Below, piece by piece: positions 18,862 to 26,226 of a stretch of 26,226 bases of DNA. Source of the DNA: Verrucomicrobiota bacterium (lineage in GTDB: Bacteria > Verrucomicrobiota > Verrucomicrobiia > Opitutales > Opitutaceae); assembly GCA_030916665.1 (NCBI GenBank), contig JAUPWC010000091.1:1-26226 (forward strand), written 5' to 3'. Position numbers and translations under genes: made by a program. The notes under the pieces are model-generated. The model worked only from the letters and a program-made list of their open reading frames with translations, was not told the origin of the DNA and did not search any database. How positions within the stretch are numbered: position 1 is the stretch's first letter; the number at the start of each line of letters is the position of its first letter.

Positions 18862-20907
18862 CTATTTGGTCCAGCCGGGCGGCAGCGAGACGTTGGCGCG
18901 GTAGTTGGACTCGTTGTGCGCGGGGTTGCGCACCGGCTGGTAGATTTTGCCGGACAACGGACCGTCGTCTTGCGTGTAGATCCACATCTCGTAGCCGTCC
19001 CACGTGACGATCTCATCGCGGGCGTCGCCGGTGAGATCGAGCCCGGCGCAGGCGTAGTCAGGATGGCCGTCGGCGGGGAACTTCACCACCCGGCGGCCCT
19101 CGCCGTCGTAGAGACCGCCATGCTCGGAGTTGGTGGAGAGGCACCAGAATTCGCCGGCGCGGCCGGTCCAGTTGACGGGAAGCACCATGCTGCCGTGCTG
19201 CACGGGCTCGAAAGTGCGGAGGATGTTCAGGTCGGGGTCGAGAATCGTGACGATGCCCTGGTTGGACCAGAAGTTGATCACGACGCTTTCGAGGCCGGGC
19301 AGGTCGGGGCGGAAATCGGCGACGGTCAGGTTCTGCGCGTGGCCGACCTGGTGGTGTTTCAGGATGTTGCCTCGGAGGTCGGTGGCGATGAGGCCCTCGT
19401 CGCTGCCGGCGATGAGCAGGGTCGGTTCGGCTCCGTCCTTGAGCGGGACGATGGCGACGGCGTCGGCGTGGTCCTTGATCTTGTCCTCATTGCTCCAGAG
19501 CGTGCGGCCGTCGGGCGCGAGCAGGCGGTAGCCGAGGGAAATTTCGTCGCGGCCGTCGCCATCCACGTCGAAGGGGAACGGGAAGTGCCCGGTGTTGAGT
19601 TCGGTCTGCCAGAGGGGTTCCAGTTTGTCGGTGAAGGCCCAGACGTTGCGGTAGCGGTCCTTGAGGATCAAATCGCGTTTCGCGCCCGTGCCACGGAGGT
19701 CGGCGAAGGCAAGCGAGTCGCCGAGGATGCGCGGGTAACGGGCTGGCAGGCCGCGTGGGTCGCGGGGCGTGGCGGGCATGGGCAGCTTGGATTTCGTGGC
19801 GCCGGTCGCGCCATCGGCGACGACGAGCTCGAAGTCGCGGCCGTAGATGACCTCGTTCCGGCCGTCGCCGTCGAGATCATGGATCTGGAACACAACATCG
19901 TTGGTGAGCACGGTCTGCCAGCGGTCGGGCAGGCCGTTTTGCCACAGGATGTTTCCGTCGAGGTCGAGCGCGGTGAGGCAGCGGATCTCGCTGTAGGCGT
20001 CGGTCGGCCCGTGGTGGCGCATCTGGCCGATGAGGATGTCGGTGCGGCCGTCGCCGTTGAGATCGGCGAAGCGGACGTTGCGGCCGGTGCCGAAGGCGGG
20101 CGTGGCGAATTTCTTCCAGAGTCTGGGCTTTGGATTGGCGGCCTGCAGGCGGGCCTCCTCGGCGGCAGCCGTGGCCCGGGCCTTGGCGGAGGCCAGGCCG
20201 ACGTCGAGCGGACAGGTGACGTTGACGCCGAAAAACCGCGCGGGCACATCGGCCGAGAGCCCGATCTTGCCCTGCGTGAACGTGGTGTCCCGGGTCTCGA
20301 GCACGACGCCCCGGCCAAAGTCCGCACGGAGCACGCCCCCGGCGGTGGTGACGCGCAGGGTGAACGGCTCGCCGGGCTTCCAGGTGAGCGGAGCCTCGGC
20401 GAGGACGGTTTCGTTGAGCACGCGGAAGGCCTTGCCGCCGTTGACGAGCTTCAGCACGGCCCGGCCCCGGTCCACGCCGGCGAAATAGTGGTGTCGGTCG
20501 GTCTGGTAGAGGAACACGACCCCGCTCTGGCCGCCGTCGCTGTCGGGAATGAAAGGGACCTCCAGCGTGTAGTCGCGCCAGAATTCGCCGCCGGTCACGA
20601 CCAGGTTGTGCATGTAGGCGCGGTCGGAGTCGCGGGCGGTGTCGGTGTGCTGCATGGCGCGCCGGCCGTTTTGCTCGATCACGCGCCAGGCGCGCTGGGA
20701 ACCCTCGCTGCGGAAGTTGGAGACGGCCCAGCCGCCCTTGGGTGCGACGACCGGCAGGTAGTGATACTCTACCATCGCGCCGATGACGCCGGCGGAGAAC
20801 ATGCCGGGCTCCAAGCCGGAGAAATCGTCGCTCAGCAGCACGCTCGTTTCTGCGCCGGGCAACGGGTTCAACAGGAGCAGGGACAGGGCGGCAAGGGGCG
20901 TGCGCAT
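18862..20907 (-). CDS. Secreted protein with LamG-like N-domain and FG-GAP/VCBS-type repeats
   Basis: The 681-residue protein has a signal peptide (MRTPLAALSLLLLNPLPGA). Residues ~20-235 look like a concanavalin/LamG-type beta-sandwich (LLSDDFSGLEPG, SGVVFLYQTDRHHYFAGVDR, LSADVPARFFGVNV). After an Ala-rich linker come propeller-like repeats with calcium-binding D-x-[DN]-x-DGR-x-[DE] motifs at 282-290 (DLNGDGRTD), 344-352, 447-455 and a degenerate one at 624-632 (DLTGDARDE). The tail WDGYEMWIYTQDD followed by PVRNPAHNESNYR recalls family PL11 rhamnogalacturonan lyases, so polysaccharide binding or cleavage outside the cell is plausible but unproven. I chose the second Met (20907), which gives the cleaner signal peptide; the first is 20928. 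Confidence 0.85.
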   Translation of the reverse strand: MRTPLAALSLLLLNPLPGAETSVLLSDDFSGLEPGMFSAGVIGAMVEYHYLPVVAPKGGWAVSNFRSEGSQRAWRVIEQNGRRAMQHTDTARDSDRAYMHNLVVTGGEFWRDYTLEVPFIPDSDGGQSGVVFLYQTDRHHYFAGVDRGRAVLKLVNGGKAFRVLNETVLAEAPLTWKPGEPFTLRVTTAGGVLRADFGRGVVLETRDTTFTQGKIGLSADVPARFFGVNVTCPLDVGLASAKARATAAAEEARLQAANPKPRLWKKFATPAFGTGRNVRFADLNGDGRTDILIGQMRHHGPTDAYSEIRCLTALDLDGNILWQNGLPDRWQTVLTNDVVFQIHDLDGDGRNEVIYGRDFELVVADGATGATKSKLPMPATPRDPRGLPARYPRILGDSLAFADLRGTGAKRDLILKDRYRNVWAFTDKLEPLWQTELNTGHFPFPFDVDGDGRDEISLGYRLLAPDGRTLWSNEDKIKDHADAVAIVPLKDGAEPTLLIAGSDEGLIATDLRGNILKHHQVGHAQNLTVADFRPDLPGLESVVINFWSNQGIVTILDPDLNILRTFEPVQHGSMVLPVNWTGRAGEFWCLSTNSEHGGLYDGEGRRVVKFPADGHPDYACAGLDLTGDARDEIVTWDGYEMWIYTQDDGPLSGKIYQPVRNPAHNESNYRANVSLPPGWTK

Positions 20908-21035
20908 GGGGGTGCGGCATCTCCGCACGCTCCGGGAGGGAGGTCAACGCAGGCGGCGCAGGTCCTCAATCGTTAGAGCGGGGTAAAATTCCCGCGACCG
21001 GCACCAAGTCCGGATCGGCGGGTCTGGAACAGCGC

Positions 21036-21374
21036 ATGACACCAGCGCAGGCCTGCAATTTTCTGTTGGTCGGGATCGGCATGATCGCCGGGCCGGCCTT
21101 TTGGCCGCAGCATTTCTCCGTCGAGCATCTGCGCAGCGCAAGCTGGCTGGTGTTCATGGGCAGCCTTCAGGCGGTGGGCGGATCGTTCGTGCTGGGCTTG
21201 GAGGCGGTGCGGGTGGCGCAGCGGCTAGCCGAGTGGGAACCGCTGGATTTCGACCTGACGCTGCCCGATGTGACCTGGGCGGTGCCGCCTTCGCTCTATT
21301 CCGTGATCGAGGAGACGGATGAAGTCGCCGTGGCCCTGCGCCTGCGCCAGCAACTGCTGCGGCGCGCCGCCTGA
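21036..21374 (+). CDS. Small membrane protein with two predicted helices, function unknown
   Basis: I do not recognise this 112-residue protein. Two hydrophobic stretches, NFLLVGIGMIAGPAFW (8-23) and WLVFMGSLQAVGGSFVLGL (37-55), suggest an inner-membrane hairpin. An acidic cytoplasmic or periplasmic segment follows (EWEPLDFDLTLPDVTW, 66-81) and then an Arg-rich end. Base use at codon third positions looks coding, and the frame has a clear start, stop and intergenic space on both sides. It is divergent from the FG-GAP gene and on the same strand as the gluzincin-like gene 118 bases downstream. No ribosome-binding sequence is visible. Confidence 0.65.
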   Translation: MTPAQACNFLLVGIGMIAGPAFWPQHFSVEHLRSASWLVFMGSLQAVGGSFVLGLEAVRVAQRLAEWEPLDFDLTLPDVTWAVPPSLYSVIEETDEVAVALRLRQQLLRRAA

Positions 21375-21492
21375 GCCGGAACCACGCGGTCATCCGGCGG
21401 TCGGAACCGTCTGCCGGTGAACGGGCTTGCGCTGTTTGGCGGCTCCGGAGAACTCTTTCTCCGCAACGGGCCCCAATCTCATCCCATTCGTC

Positions 21493-23211
21493 ATGACGAT
21501 GCTTTCAACCCATCGCCGGGGTGCGCACTGCGCATTCGGCGGCCTGTTTTTGGTCCTGAGTCTTTCGCTCTGCGCCGCCAGCAAGTCCGCGGCGCCTGCC
21601 GCTCCCACCGACCGGGTGGTCGAGCTGACACCGCTGGTCGTCGAGGGCGCCAAATTCTACGTGCCCCTCGAACCGGGCTGGAAGGTGGCCGAAGTGCCGG
21701 GCTTCCGGGTTTACAGCCATGGCAGCGGAGCGACGAAACGCATCATGGACGAGCTGCAGGTCGTGCGCGAGGCCGTCGGGCTGGTCTGGGGTGATGAAAG
21801 GCTGCTTCGGCAGCTGGTTTCGGTGGTGGTCTGCGACAATGAGCCGGAGTTTCTCCGTTGGGCCAACGTGTCGCCCGCGGCGTTTGACCGCCTCACACGG
21901 GCGATCCGCACCCCGTCCGGCCTCGTGCTCGTGCTCGACGGTGGCGACGACACGGTGCATCGCGCCGTGGGTCGCGCCTATGTGCATGGACTGCTCGAAG
22001 GCAGCGGCATGCCGCGCTGGTTGCAGGAAGGCCTCGCCGCGATCATCAACTCGGCGGAGCTGCAAGGCGACCGCCTGATTGTGGGCAAGATCAACTTTGA
22101 TCCCCGCGACGCCGTCTCGATGGACGAGCTCCGGGGGCTTTCCATGACGGCGGCCTTTGCGACGACACCGGTGGGCGGCCGGACAGCCGACAGCGTGCGG
22201 GTGGGCAACGTGAACGCACCCGGCTCGGATCCGGTCCTGATCAACAATCGCGGCGAAGCGGTCGAGATCCTGGTGGACGGAGTGCCCCCGACCTTCGGCG
22301 AGTTGCGCAAAGCCGTCGAAGAGGAGCTGGACCGGCGCCATGACCGGCGGACTCAGGCCCAGGGCGACGCCGAGTTCACCGGTTATCTGCGGGACAGCAT
22401 CGTGATGGATCTCGAGAAGCTGTTCGACCCCAAGACGGAGGAGACCGTGCGCTGGCGGATGAACGCGTGGGCCTTCCTGCACCTGGGGCTTTTCGGACAT
22501 CAGAACCGCTACCGGCCGGCGCTGGCCGCCTTTGTGCAAATGCTGCAGGAGAATCCCGGGCGTTCGCCGACCGAGCTGTTCAAAGAGGCCTTCGGCGAGG
22601 CTCCCGGCCGGTTTGAGCTGCGGATGCGGAGCTATGCCGAGGGGGGCAACTATGTGGCTTTGAACTTCAAGCTGGACCGGCCCTTTGAGCCGGCGACTCC
22701 GGTGCTGGAGTCGCTGCCGGAGGCCAACGTGCTGCTGCTCAAAGCCCGCCTTTACGGAGCGACCGGCCGCCGGGCAGAGGCGCGGGATTTTTTGCGTCGC
22801 GGTTACGCCGAGCCCTCGAACCGCGTGCCGGATTACGTGGCGGCCTATGCGCAGCTGTTGCGGCAGTCCGACCGGCCGCAGGCGCTGGAGGTCTTGGAAG
22901 CAGCCGACCAGAAGGGGCGGCTCAACCATGACGGGCGTTGCCTCCAGGCCGAGCTGCGGCTGGAGAAATTTACGGCGCAGAATCCCCGGCTCACTCCGGG
23001 CGAGCTTTCGCTGGTGCTCGACCCGCTGTTCGCCGCCCTCAATCAGGGCGATGTTTCCGAGCATCTCTTCGTGCTGATCGGCCGGGCCTGGCAGACCTCC
23101 GCCACGCCGCCAACGGACGGGCAGCTGAACGCCTTGCGGCTGGGGCTCCGCTATTACCCGGAGAGCTCCCGTCTCGGCGAAATGCTGCGGCAGTTTGAGC
23201 ACAAGGGCTGA
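21493..23211 (+). CDS. Secreted gluzincin-like (DUF1570/peptidase MA-type) protein with lost HExxH, plus TPR-like repeats
   Basis: This 572-residue protein has a signal peptide (FGGLFLVLSLSLCAA). The N-terminal part resembles the secreted peptidase-MA/DUF1570 families: FRVYSHGSGATKRIMDELQ, then the region where HExxH should lie reads RAYVHGLL (161-168), followed by the conserved PRWLQEGLA (174-182). The first His and the catalytic Glu of HExxH are therefore replaced by Arg and Ala, while the last His (165) and the third-ligand Glu (179) remain. It is probably not an active zinc protease. Residues ~370-570 are helical repeats of TPR type (LLLKARLYGATGRRAEARDF). I preferred 21493 over the longer frame from 21427 because it places the signal peptide near the N-terminus; 21499 is also possible. 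The function is unknown. creB begins 51 bases downstream. Confidence 0.75.
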   Translation: MTMLSTHRRGAHCAFGGLFLVLSLSLCAASKSAAPAAPTDRVVELTPLVVEGAKFYVPLEPGWKVAEVPGFRVYSHGSGATKRIMDELQVVREAVGLVWGDERLLRQLVSVVVCDNEPEFLRWANVSPAAFDRLTRAIRTPSGLVLVLDGGDDTVHRAVGRAYVHGLLEGSGMPRWLQEGLAAIINSAELQGDRLIVGKINFDPRDAVSMDELRGLSMTAAFATTPVGGRTADSVRVGNVNAPGSDPVLINNRGEAVEILVDGVPPTFGELRKAVEEELDRRHDRRTQAQGDAEFTGYLRDSIVMDLEKLFDPKTEETVRWRMNAWAFLHLGLFGHQNRYRPALAAFVQMLQENPGRSPTELFKEAFGEAPGRFELRMRSYAEGGNYVALNFKLDRPFEPATPVLESLPEANVLLLKARLYGATGRRAEARDFLRRGYAEPSNRVPDYVAAYAQLLRQSDRPQALEVLEAADQKGRLNHDGRCLQAELRLEKFTAQNPRLTPGELSLVLDPLFAALNQGDVSEHLFVLIGRAWQTSATPPTDGQLNALRLGLRYYPESSRLGEMLRQFEHKG

Positions 23212-23262
23212 CCGACGCACGCGATTCTTGCCACGGCGCAATCCCCCCGGCAGAGGTGAGGC

Positions 23263-23955
23263 ATGCCCGCCGCCCGTCAGACGGTCCTCGTGGTCGAGGA
23301 CGAGCAAGCCATCGCCGACACGATCGTCTATGCCCTAAAAACGGAAGGGTTCGAGCCTGTCTGGAAAAACACCGGCCGCGAGGCGCTCGCCGTGTTGAAG
23401 GCGCAGGCGGTCGCGCTGGTTGTGCTCGACGTGGGCCTGCCCGACATGAGCGGCTTCGACGTCTGCCGCGAGGCGCAGAAGCTCGGCGCCCCGCCGGTGA
23501 TCTTTCTCACGGCCCGCAGCGGTGAGGTGGACCGGATCGTCGGGCTCGAGCTCGGGGCCGACGACTATCTCGCGAAACCCTTCAGCCCGCGCGAACTCAC
23601 GGCCCGCGTGCGCGCGATCCTGCGCCGCGCGAAGGGCAAACCGGCCGCGGCGCCGGCGGGTGCCGCCGGCATCTGGGCGCACGACGAGGCGCGCTGCCGC
23701 ATCGGTTACCGCGGCCAAACTCTGGAACTCACGCGCAACGAATACCGGCTGCTCGCCGCGCTGCTCGCGTCGCCGGGGCGGGTATTCAGCCGCGACCAGC
23801 TGATGGCGGCGGCGTGGGACGACCCGGGAGCCGCGACCGACCGCACGGTGGATGCACACGTGAAGCAGGTCCGCGCCAAGCTGCGCGAGGCCGCCCCGGA
23901 GGCCGATCCCATCGTGACGCACCGCGGACTGGGTTACTCGCTGCGCGAGGAATGA
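23263..23955 (+). CDS. creB: Response regulator CreB (OmpR family)
   Basis: This is a two-component response regulator of 230 residues. The receiver domain has acidic residues E12/D13, phosphoacceptor D56 in LDVGLPDMSGFDVCRE, the Thr in FLTARSGEVDR, and K105 in DDYLAKPFSPRE. The C-terminal winged helix shows LELTRNEYRLLAALLASPGR, then DRTVDAHVKQVRAKLR and HRGLGYSL. The order and wording match CreB of enterobacteria closely, especially VEDEQAIADT and RSGEVDRIVGLELGADDY. It has a real Shine-Dalgarno sequence (AGAGGTGA), unusual in this window. The stop overlaps the creC start as ATGA. It should bind cre-tag sites such as the one at 25441-25456. Confidence 0.93.
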   Translation: MPAARQTVLVVEDEQAIADTIVYALKTEGFEPVWKNTGREALAVLKAQAVALVVLDVGLPDMSGFDVCREAQKLGAPPVIFLTARSGEVDRIVGLELGADDYLAKPFSPRELTARVRAILRRAKGKPAAAPAGAAGIWAHDEARCRIGYRGQTLELTRNEYRLLAALLASPGRVFSRDQLMAAAWDDPGAATDRTVDAHVKQVRAKLREAAPEADPIVTHRGLGYSLREE

Positions 23956-25316
23956 GAATCCGCACGGCCATCTTCGTGGTGTATGTCGGCGCCTCGGCGC
24001 TCGGCCTGGCCGCCATGATGGGGCTGGTGCTGCGCGATGTGCGCCTGCGCTACGTCGAATCCATGCGTCGCACGATGGGCGACACGGCGGCCTACATGGC
24101 GGCCTTTGCCGCGCCCGCGGCGCCGGAGGAGGATTGGACCCTGAAGCTCGCGACGCTGCCCAAGCAGTCGGACTTGTTGCGCGTGTTTGCCTGCGACCCG
24201 GAAAGCCGCGTGATCTACGATTCCGCGGGCCGGGATGCGGGGCAGACCTACGGCTGGCCGATGCGCGGCGGTGGCAGGTGGGCGTCCGAAAACTACGAGG
24301 TGTCAAACGTGGCCGTGGTGGATGGTGAACTGCGCGTGGCTTCGCGGGTGCTGGCGGCGGGAAAGCATGTTGGTTGGGTCGGCGTGGGGCGTCCCCTGGC
24401 GGCGGTGGAGGATGGCGTGCGTCAGGCGCGCTGGCGGCTGGTGACCTACATCGGGATCATGGCGGGTGGCATGCTCGTGCTGGGGTGGTGGATCGCCGCC
24501 CGGCTGACGCATTCGCTGGAAAAGCTGACCGCCTACGCCCGCAGCGTGCGTGACGGCCGGAAGGCCAACCCGCCGGTCTCGCGGGCGCGGGAGATTGCCG
24601 AACTGGGCCGGGCCTTCGAGGAAATGCGCGAGGCGCTGGAAGGGCGGCAGAACGTCGAGCGCTATACCCAGACGCTCGCGCACGAGGTGAAGGCTCCGTT
24701 GGCGGCGATCCGCGGTGCGGCCGAACTGCTCGACGAAACCATGCCGCCGATGCAGCGGAATATCTTCCTGTCGAACATCCGCGGCGAAGCGGCGCGCATC
24801 CAGCGCATCATCGACCGCCTGCTGGAGCTCTCGTCGCTCGAAGCCCGCAAGCAGCTGCACCAGATCGCCGAGCTGCCGGTCGCGAAACTCGCCCAGGTGG
24901 CGGCCGACGTGTTGCGCGCGGCCTGCGCCGCGCGCGGGATCACCCTCAAGATGCAGGAGATCGGCGGGCCGGTGGTGCGCGGCGAGGCCGTGCTGCTGCG
25001 TGAGGCGCTGGTGAACCTGTTGCAGAACGCCCTGGATTTCTCCCCGAACGGCGGGACGATCACCCTGGGCTGGATCTGGGAATCGGGCAAGGTGGAGTTC
25101 TTTGTCGAAGACTCCGGTCCCGGGGTGCCCGACTACGCGCTTCCACGGGTGTTCGAGCGGTTCTACTCGCTGCCGCGTCCGGCCACGGAGCGGAAGAGCA
25201 CCGGCCTCGGCCTCGCGCTCGTGCGCGAGATCGCCCACCTGCACGGCGGCGACGCTGCGCTGGCCAACCGCCCCGAAGGCGGCGCGCGCGCGACGCTGTG
25301 GCTGCCGACGGAATAA
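23952..25316 (+). CDS. creC: Sensor histidine kinase CreC
   Basis: This 454-residue inner-membrane sensor kinase is the partner of CreB. TM1 is near 5-25, a periplasmic PDC-like sensor domain follows (LLRVFACDPESRVIYDSAGR, 75-94), then TM2 at about 162-183 and a HAMP-like linker. The H-box LAHEVKAPLAAIRGAAEL contains H244. The N-box NLLQNALDFSPNGG (355-368), G1 DSGPGVPDYALPRVFERFYS and G2 STGLGLALVREIAHLHGG are intact, and DYALPRVFERFYSLPR is typical of CreC. The start at 23952 overlaps creB (ATGA); a longer frame would run through creB. In enterobacteria CreC responds to carbon source and fermentation state; the signal here is unknown. Confidence 0.93.
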   Translation: MRIRTAIFVVYVGASALGLAAMMGLVLRDVRLRYVESMRRTMGDTAAYMAAFAAPAAPEEDWTLKLATLPKQSDLLRVFACDPESRVIYDSAGRDAGQTYGWPMRGGGRWASENYEVSNVAVVDGELRVASRVLAAGKHVGWVGVGRPLAAVEDGVRQARWRLVTYIGIMAGGMLVLGWWIAARLTHSLEKLTAYARSVRDGRKANPPVSRAREIAELGRAFEEMREALEGRQNVERYTQTLAHEVKAPLAAIRGAAELLDETMPPMQRNIFLSNIRGEAARIQRIIDRLLELSSLEARKQLHQIAELPVAKLAQVAADVLRAACAARGITLKMQEIGGPVVRGEAVLLREALVNLLQNALDFSPNGGTITLGWIWESGKVEFFVEDSGPGVPDYALPRVFERFYSLPRPATERKSTGLGLALVREIAHLHGGDAALANRPEGGARATLWLPTE

Positions 25317-25331
25317 ACTTGGAGTTTTGGG

Positions 25332-25406
25332 CACCACAAAGGCACGAAGACACGGAGAGGGCCCGGGCGTTGAGCAGAATCTTTGTGCCTCAGGGTCTTG
25401 GTGGTG
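25332..25406. repeat. Imperfect palindromic element with CACCACAAAG-type ends
   Basis: CACCACAAAGGCACGAAGAC (from 25332) and the reverse complement of GGTCTTGGTGGTG (ending 25406) form the two ends of a 75-base imperfect inverted repeat around a GC-rich middle. Similar CACCACGAAG/AGGCACAAAG sequences are, from memory, scattered between genes in Verrucomicrobia and Planctomycetes. It sits between creC and creD, ahead of the cre-tag, and may be a non-autonomous repeat or a terminator for creBC. Confidence 0.65.
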
Positions 25407-25440
25407 AGCCGGTGCCTTTTCCGCCCGAATTCATCGTCCC

Positions 25441-25456
25441 TTCATACGGGCTTCAC
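25441..25456 (+). promoter_or_regulatory. Candidate cre-tag (CreB-binding direct repeat)
   Basis: TTCATACGGGCTTCAC matches the published enterobacterial cre-tag TTCAC-n6-TTCAC at 9 of 10 defined positions, with exact six-base spacing. It lies 22 bases ahead of the creD start codon and downstream of creBC. This is where CreB would be expected to act on creD. Confidence 0.6.
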
Positions 25457-25478
25457 ACTGGCCGGGCAGAGTGGACGC

Positions 25479-26177
25479 ATGGAAAACGCACAACCTCCAG
25501 TCATTCCGTCGCCGGCCCAGCGTCGGCGTCATACTGTCACCCTCAAACTGCTCTTCATCGCCCTGTTGGTGCTCGTGTTGCAGTTGCCACTCGGTCTGAT
25601 CAACGGGCTGCGCCAGGAACGCAGCGGGCACAGCGAAGCCGCCCACGCGCGGCGTCGGGCAGACGTGGCGGAAAGCACGCCGGCTGCGCCGCAGGCTTAT
25701 TCGCCGGCCCGGGCCGCGGCCGAGGGCTACCGCATGGTCGAGCGCTCGCTCAAGCACAGCGTACTGGTGCTGACGCTGGTGTTTGCGGCCTTTTTCCTGT
25801 TCGAGACGCTCGCCGGGCTGCGGCTGCATGCGGTGCATTACGGCCTCGTGGGCGCGGCCCTGTGCCTGTTCTACCTCGCATTGCTGGCGCTCGGCGAAGT
25901 GTTCGCACCCGGGCAAGCCTACATCGGCGCAGCCGTGGCCTCGTCGCTGCTCATTGTCGGCTACAGCATCTCGATCCTGCACAGTTACGCGCGGGCCGGC
26001 AGCATCGCCGCGCTGCTGACAGCGGAGCACAGCGTGCTCTACGTCGTGCTTCGCATGGAGGACTACGCGCTGCTGGCCGGCACGACCGCCCTGTTTGTCG
26101 TGCTCGCCGCCATCATGTTCTTCACCCGCAACGTGGACTGGTTCGCCCAGGAGGCGGGCAAGGAGGCGCGCGCTTGA
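25479..26177 (+). CDS. creD: CreD-family inner-membrane protein lacking the periplasmic domain
   Basis: This 232-residue membrane protein has TM1 at about 22-43, a short hydrophilic loop (44-93) and then the CreD C-terminal membrane block: ERSLKHSVLVLTLVFAAFFL (88-107), LHAVHYGLVGAALCLFYLAL (116-135), QAYIGAAVASSLLIVGYSIS, LYVVLRMEDYALLAGTTALF (187-206) and FFTRNVDWF. E. coli CreD is about 450 residues with a periplasmic domain of some 250 residues between TM1 and TM2; here only about 50 residues remain there. The reading frame is clean, with no frameshift. I used the start MENAQPPVIPS because the longer frame from 25383 would translate the repeat and the cre-tag. The function of CreD is poorly known (envelope integrity, beta-lactam and colicin phenotypes in other bacteria). 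Confidence 0.88.
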   Translation: MENAQPPVIPSPAQRRRHTVTLKLLFIALLVLVLQLPLGLINGLRQERSGHSEAAHARRRADVAESTPAAPQAYSPARAAAEGYRMVERSLKHSVLVLTLVFAAFFLFETLAGLRLHAVHYGLVGAALCLFYLALLALGEVFAPGQAYIGAAVASSLLIVGYSISILHSYARAGSIAALLTAEHSVLYVVLRMEDYALLAGTTALFVVLAAIMFFTRNVDWFAQEAGKEARA

Positions 26178-26226
26178 GTGGGACGGCCGCCGGTTCCACA
26201 GTGCCGCTGGCAGCCCGACCCGGCCC

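Noticed and set aside
18916..20976. Plus-strand open frame of 686 residues over the FG-GAP gene
   Set aside because: Antisense composition; the minus strand has a signal peptide and calcium-binding repeats.
21446..21463. Small hairpin CGGAGA/TCTCCG ahead of the gluzincin-like gene
   Set aside because: Six-base stem with no T-run and no gene end close by; expected by chance in GC-rich DNA.
21505..23307. Minus-strand open frame of 600 residues over the gluzincin-like gene
   Set aside because: No recognisable domain, His/Gln/Arg-rich shadow composition, and it would overlap the creB start.
26178..26226. Final 49 bases after creD
   Set aside because: Too short to assign; no gene start, hairpin or repeat seen.

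Overview
The window is high-GC bacterial DNA packed with genes and shows no plasmid, phage or insertion-sequence hallmarks. The mix of families points to a Gram-negative chromosome: outer-membrane porins, a TolC/RND efflux operon, a DUF5916 barrel, FolE2, a CreBCD-like system and FG-GAP secreted proteins. My best guess is Verrucomicrobiota, near Opitutaceae. This rests on gene style and on intergenic palindromic repeats, not on a marker gene. Most start codons have no Shine-Dalgarno sequence.

Layout. Positions 1-3888 (minus strand) hold a heavy-metal efflux operon: a Cys-rich secreted protein, a TolC-type channel, a very short lipoprotein adaptor and a CzcA-type RND pump cut by the window edge. 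Positions 3978-6113 encode a DUF5916 outer-membrane protein. Pyruvate kinase (6281-7729) ends inside a double-hairpin repeat. A YycJ/WalJ-like metallo-hydrolase follows (7833-8627), then an intergenic region with two copies of one palindrome. Positions 8842-13010 hold an overlapping gene pair: a divergent GalU-like nucleotidyltransferase and an 1106-residue fusion of a fucokinase-class GHMP kinase with a UDP-sugar pyrophosphorylase-like domain.

Divergently on the plus strand are a 6-pyruvoyl-tetrahydropterin synthase-like gene with a C-x5-HGH motif and folE2 (13128-14627). Next on the minus strand is a probable porin, free Cache-domain protein and chemoreceptor operon (14668-17925). Divergent from the porin is a short-chain dehydrogenase (18089-18799) resembling sepiapterin reductase. 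With FolE2 and PTPS it could complete a tetrahydrobiopterin-type pathway.

The right end holds a secreted FG-GAP protein (18862-20907), a small two-helix membrane protein, a secreted gluzincin-like protein that has lost its HExxH motif, and a creB-creC-creD locus (23263-26177). CreD lacks its large periplasmic domain, and a near-perfect cre-tag sits just upstream of it. The strongest candidates for undescribed biology are the GalU-like plus kinase/pyrophosphorylase cassette, the reduced CreD, the one-domain efflux adaptor, and the porin/Cache/chemoreceptor unit. No gap between genes exceeds 300 bases. No rRNA, tRNA or CRISPR was recognised.
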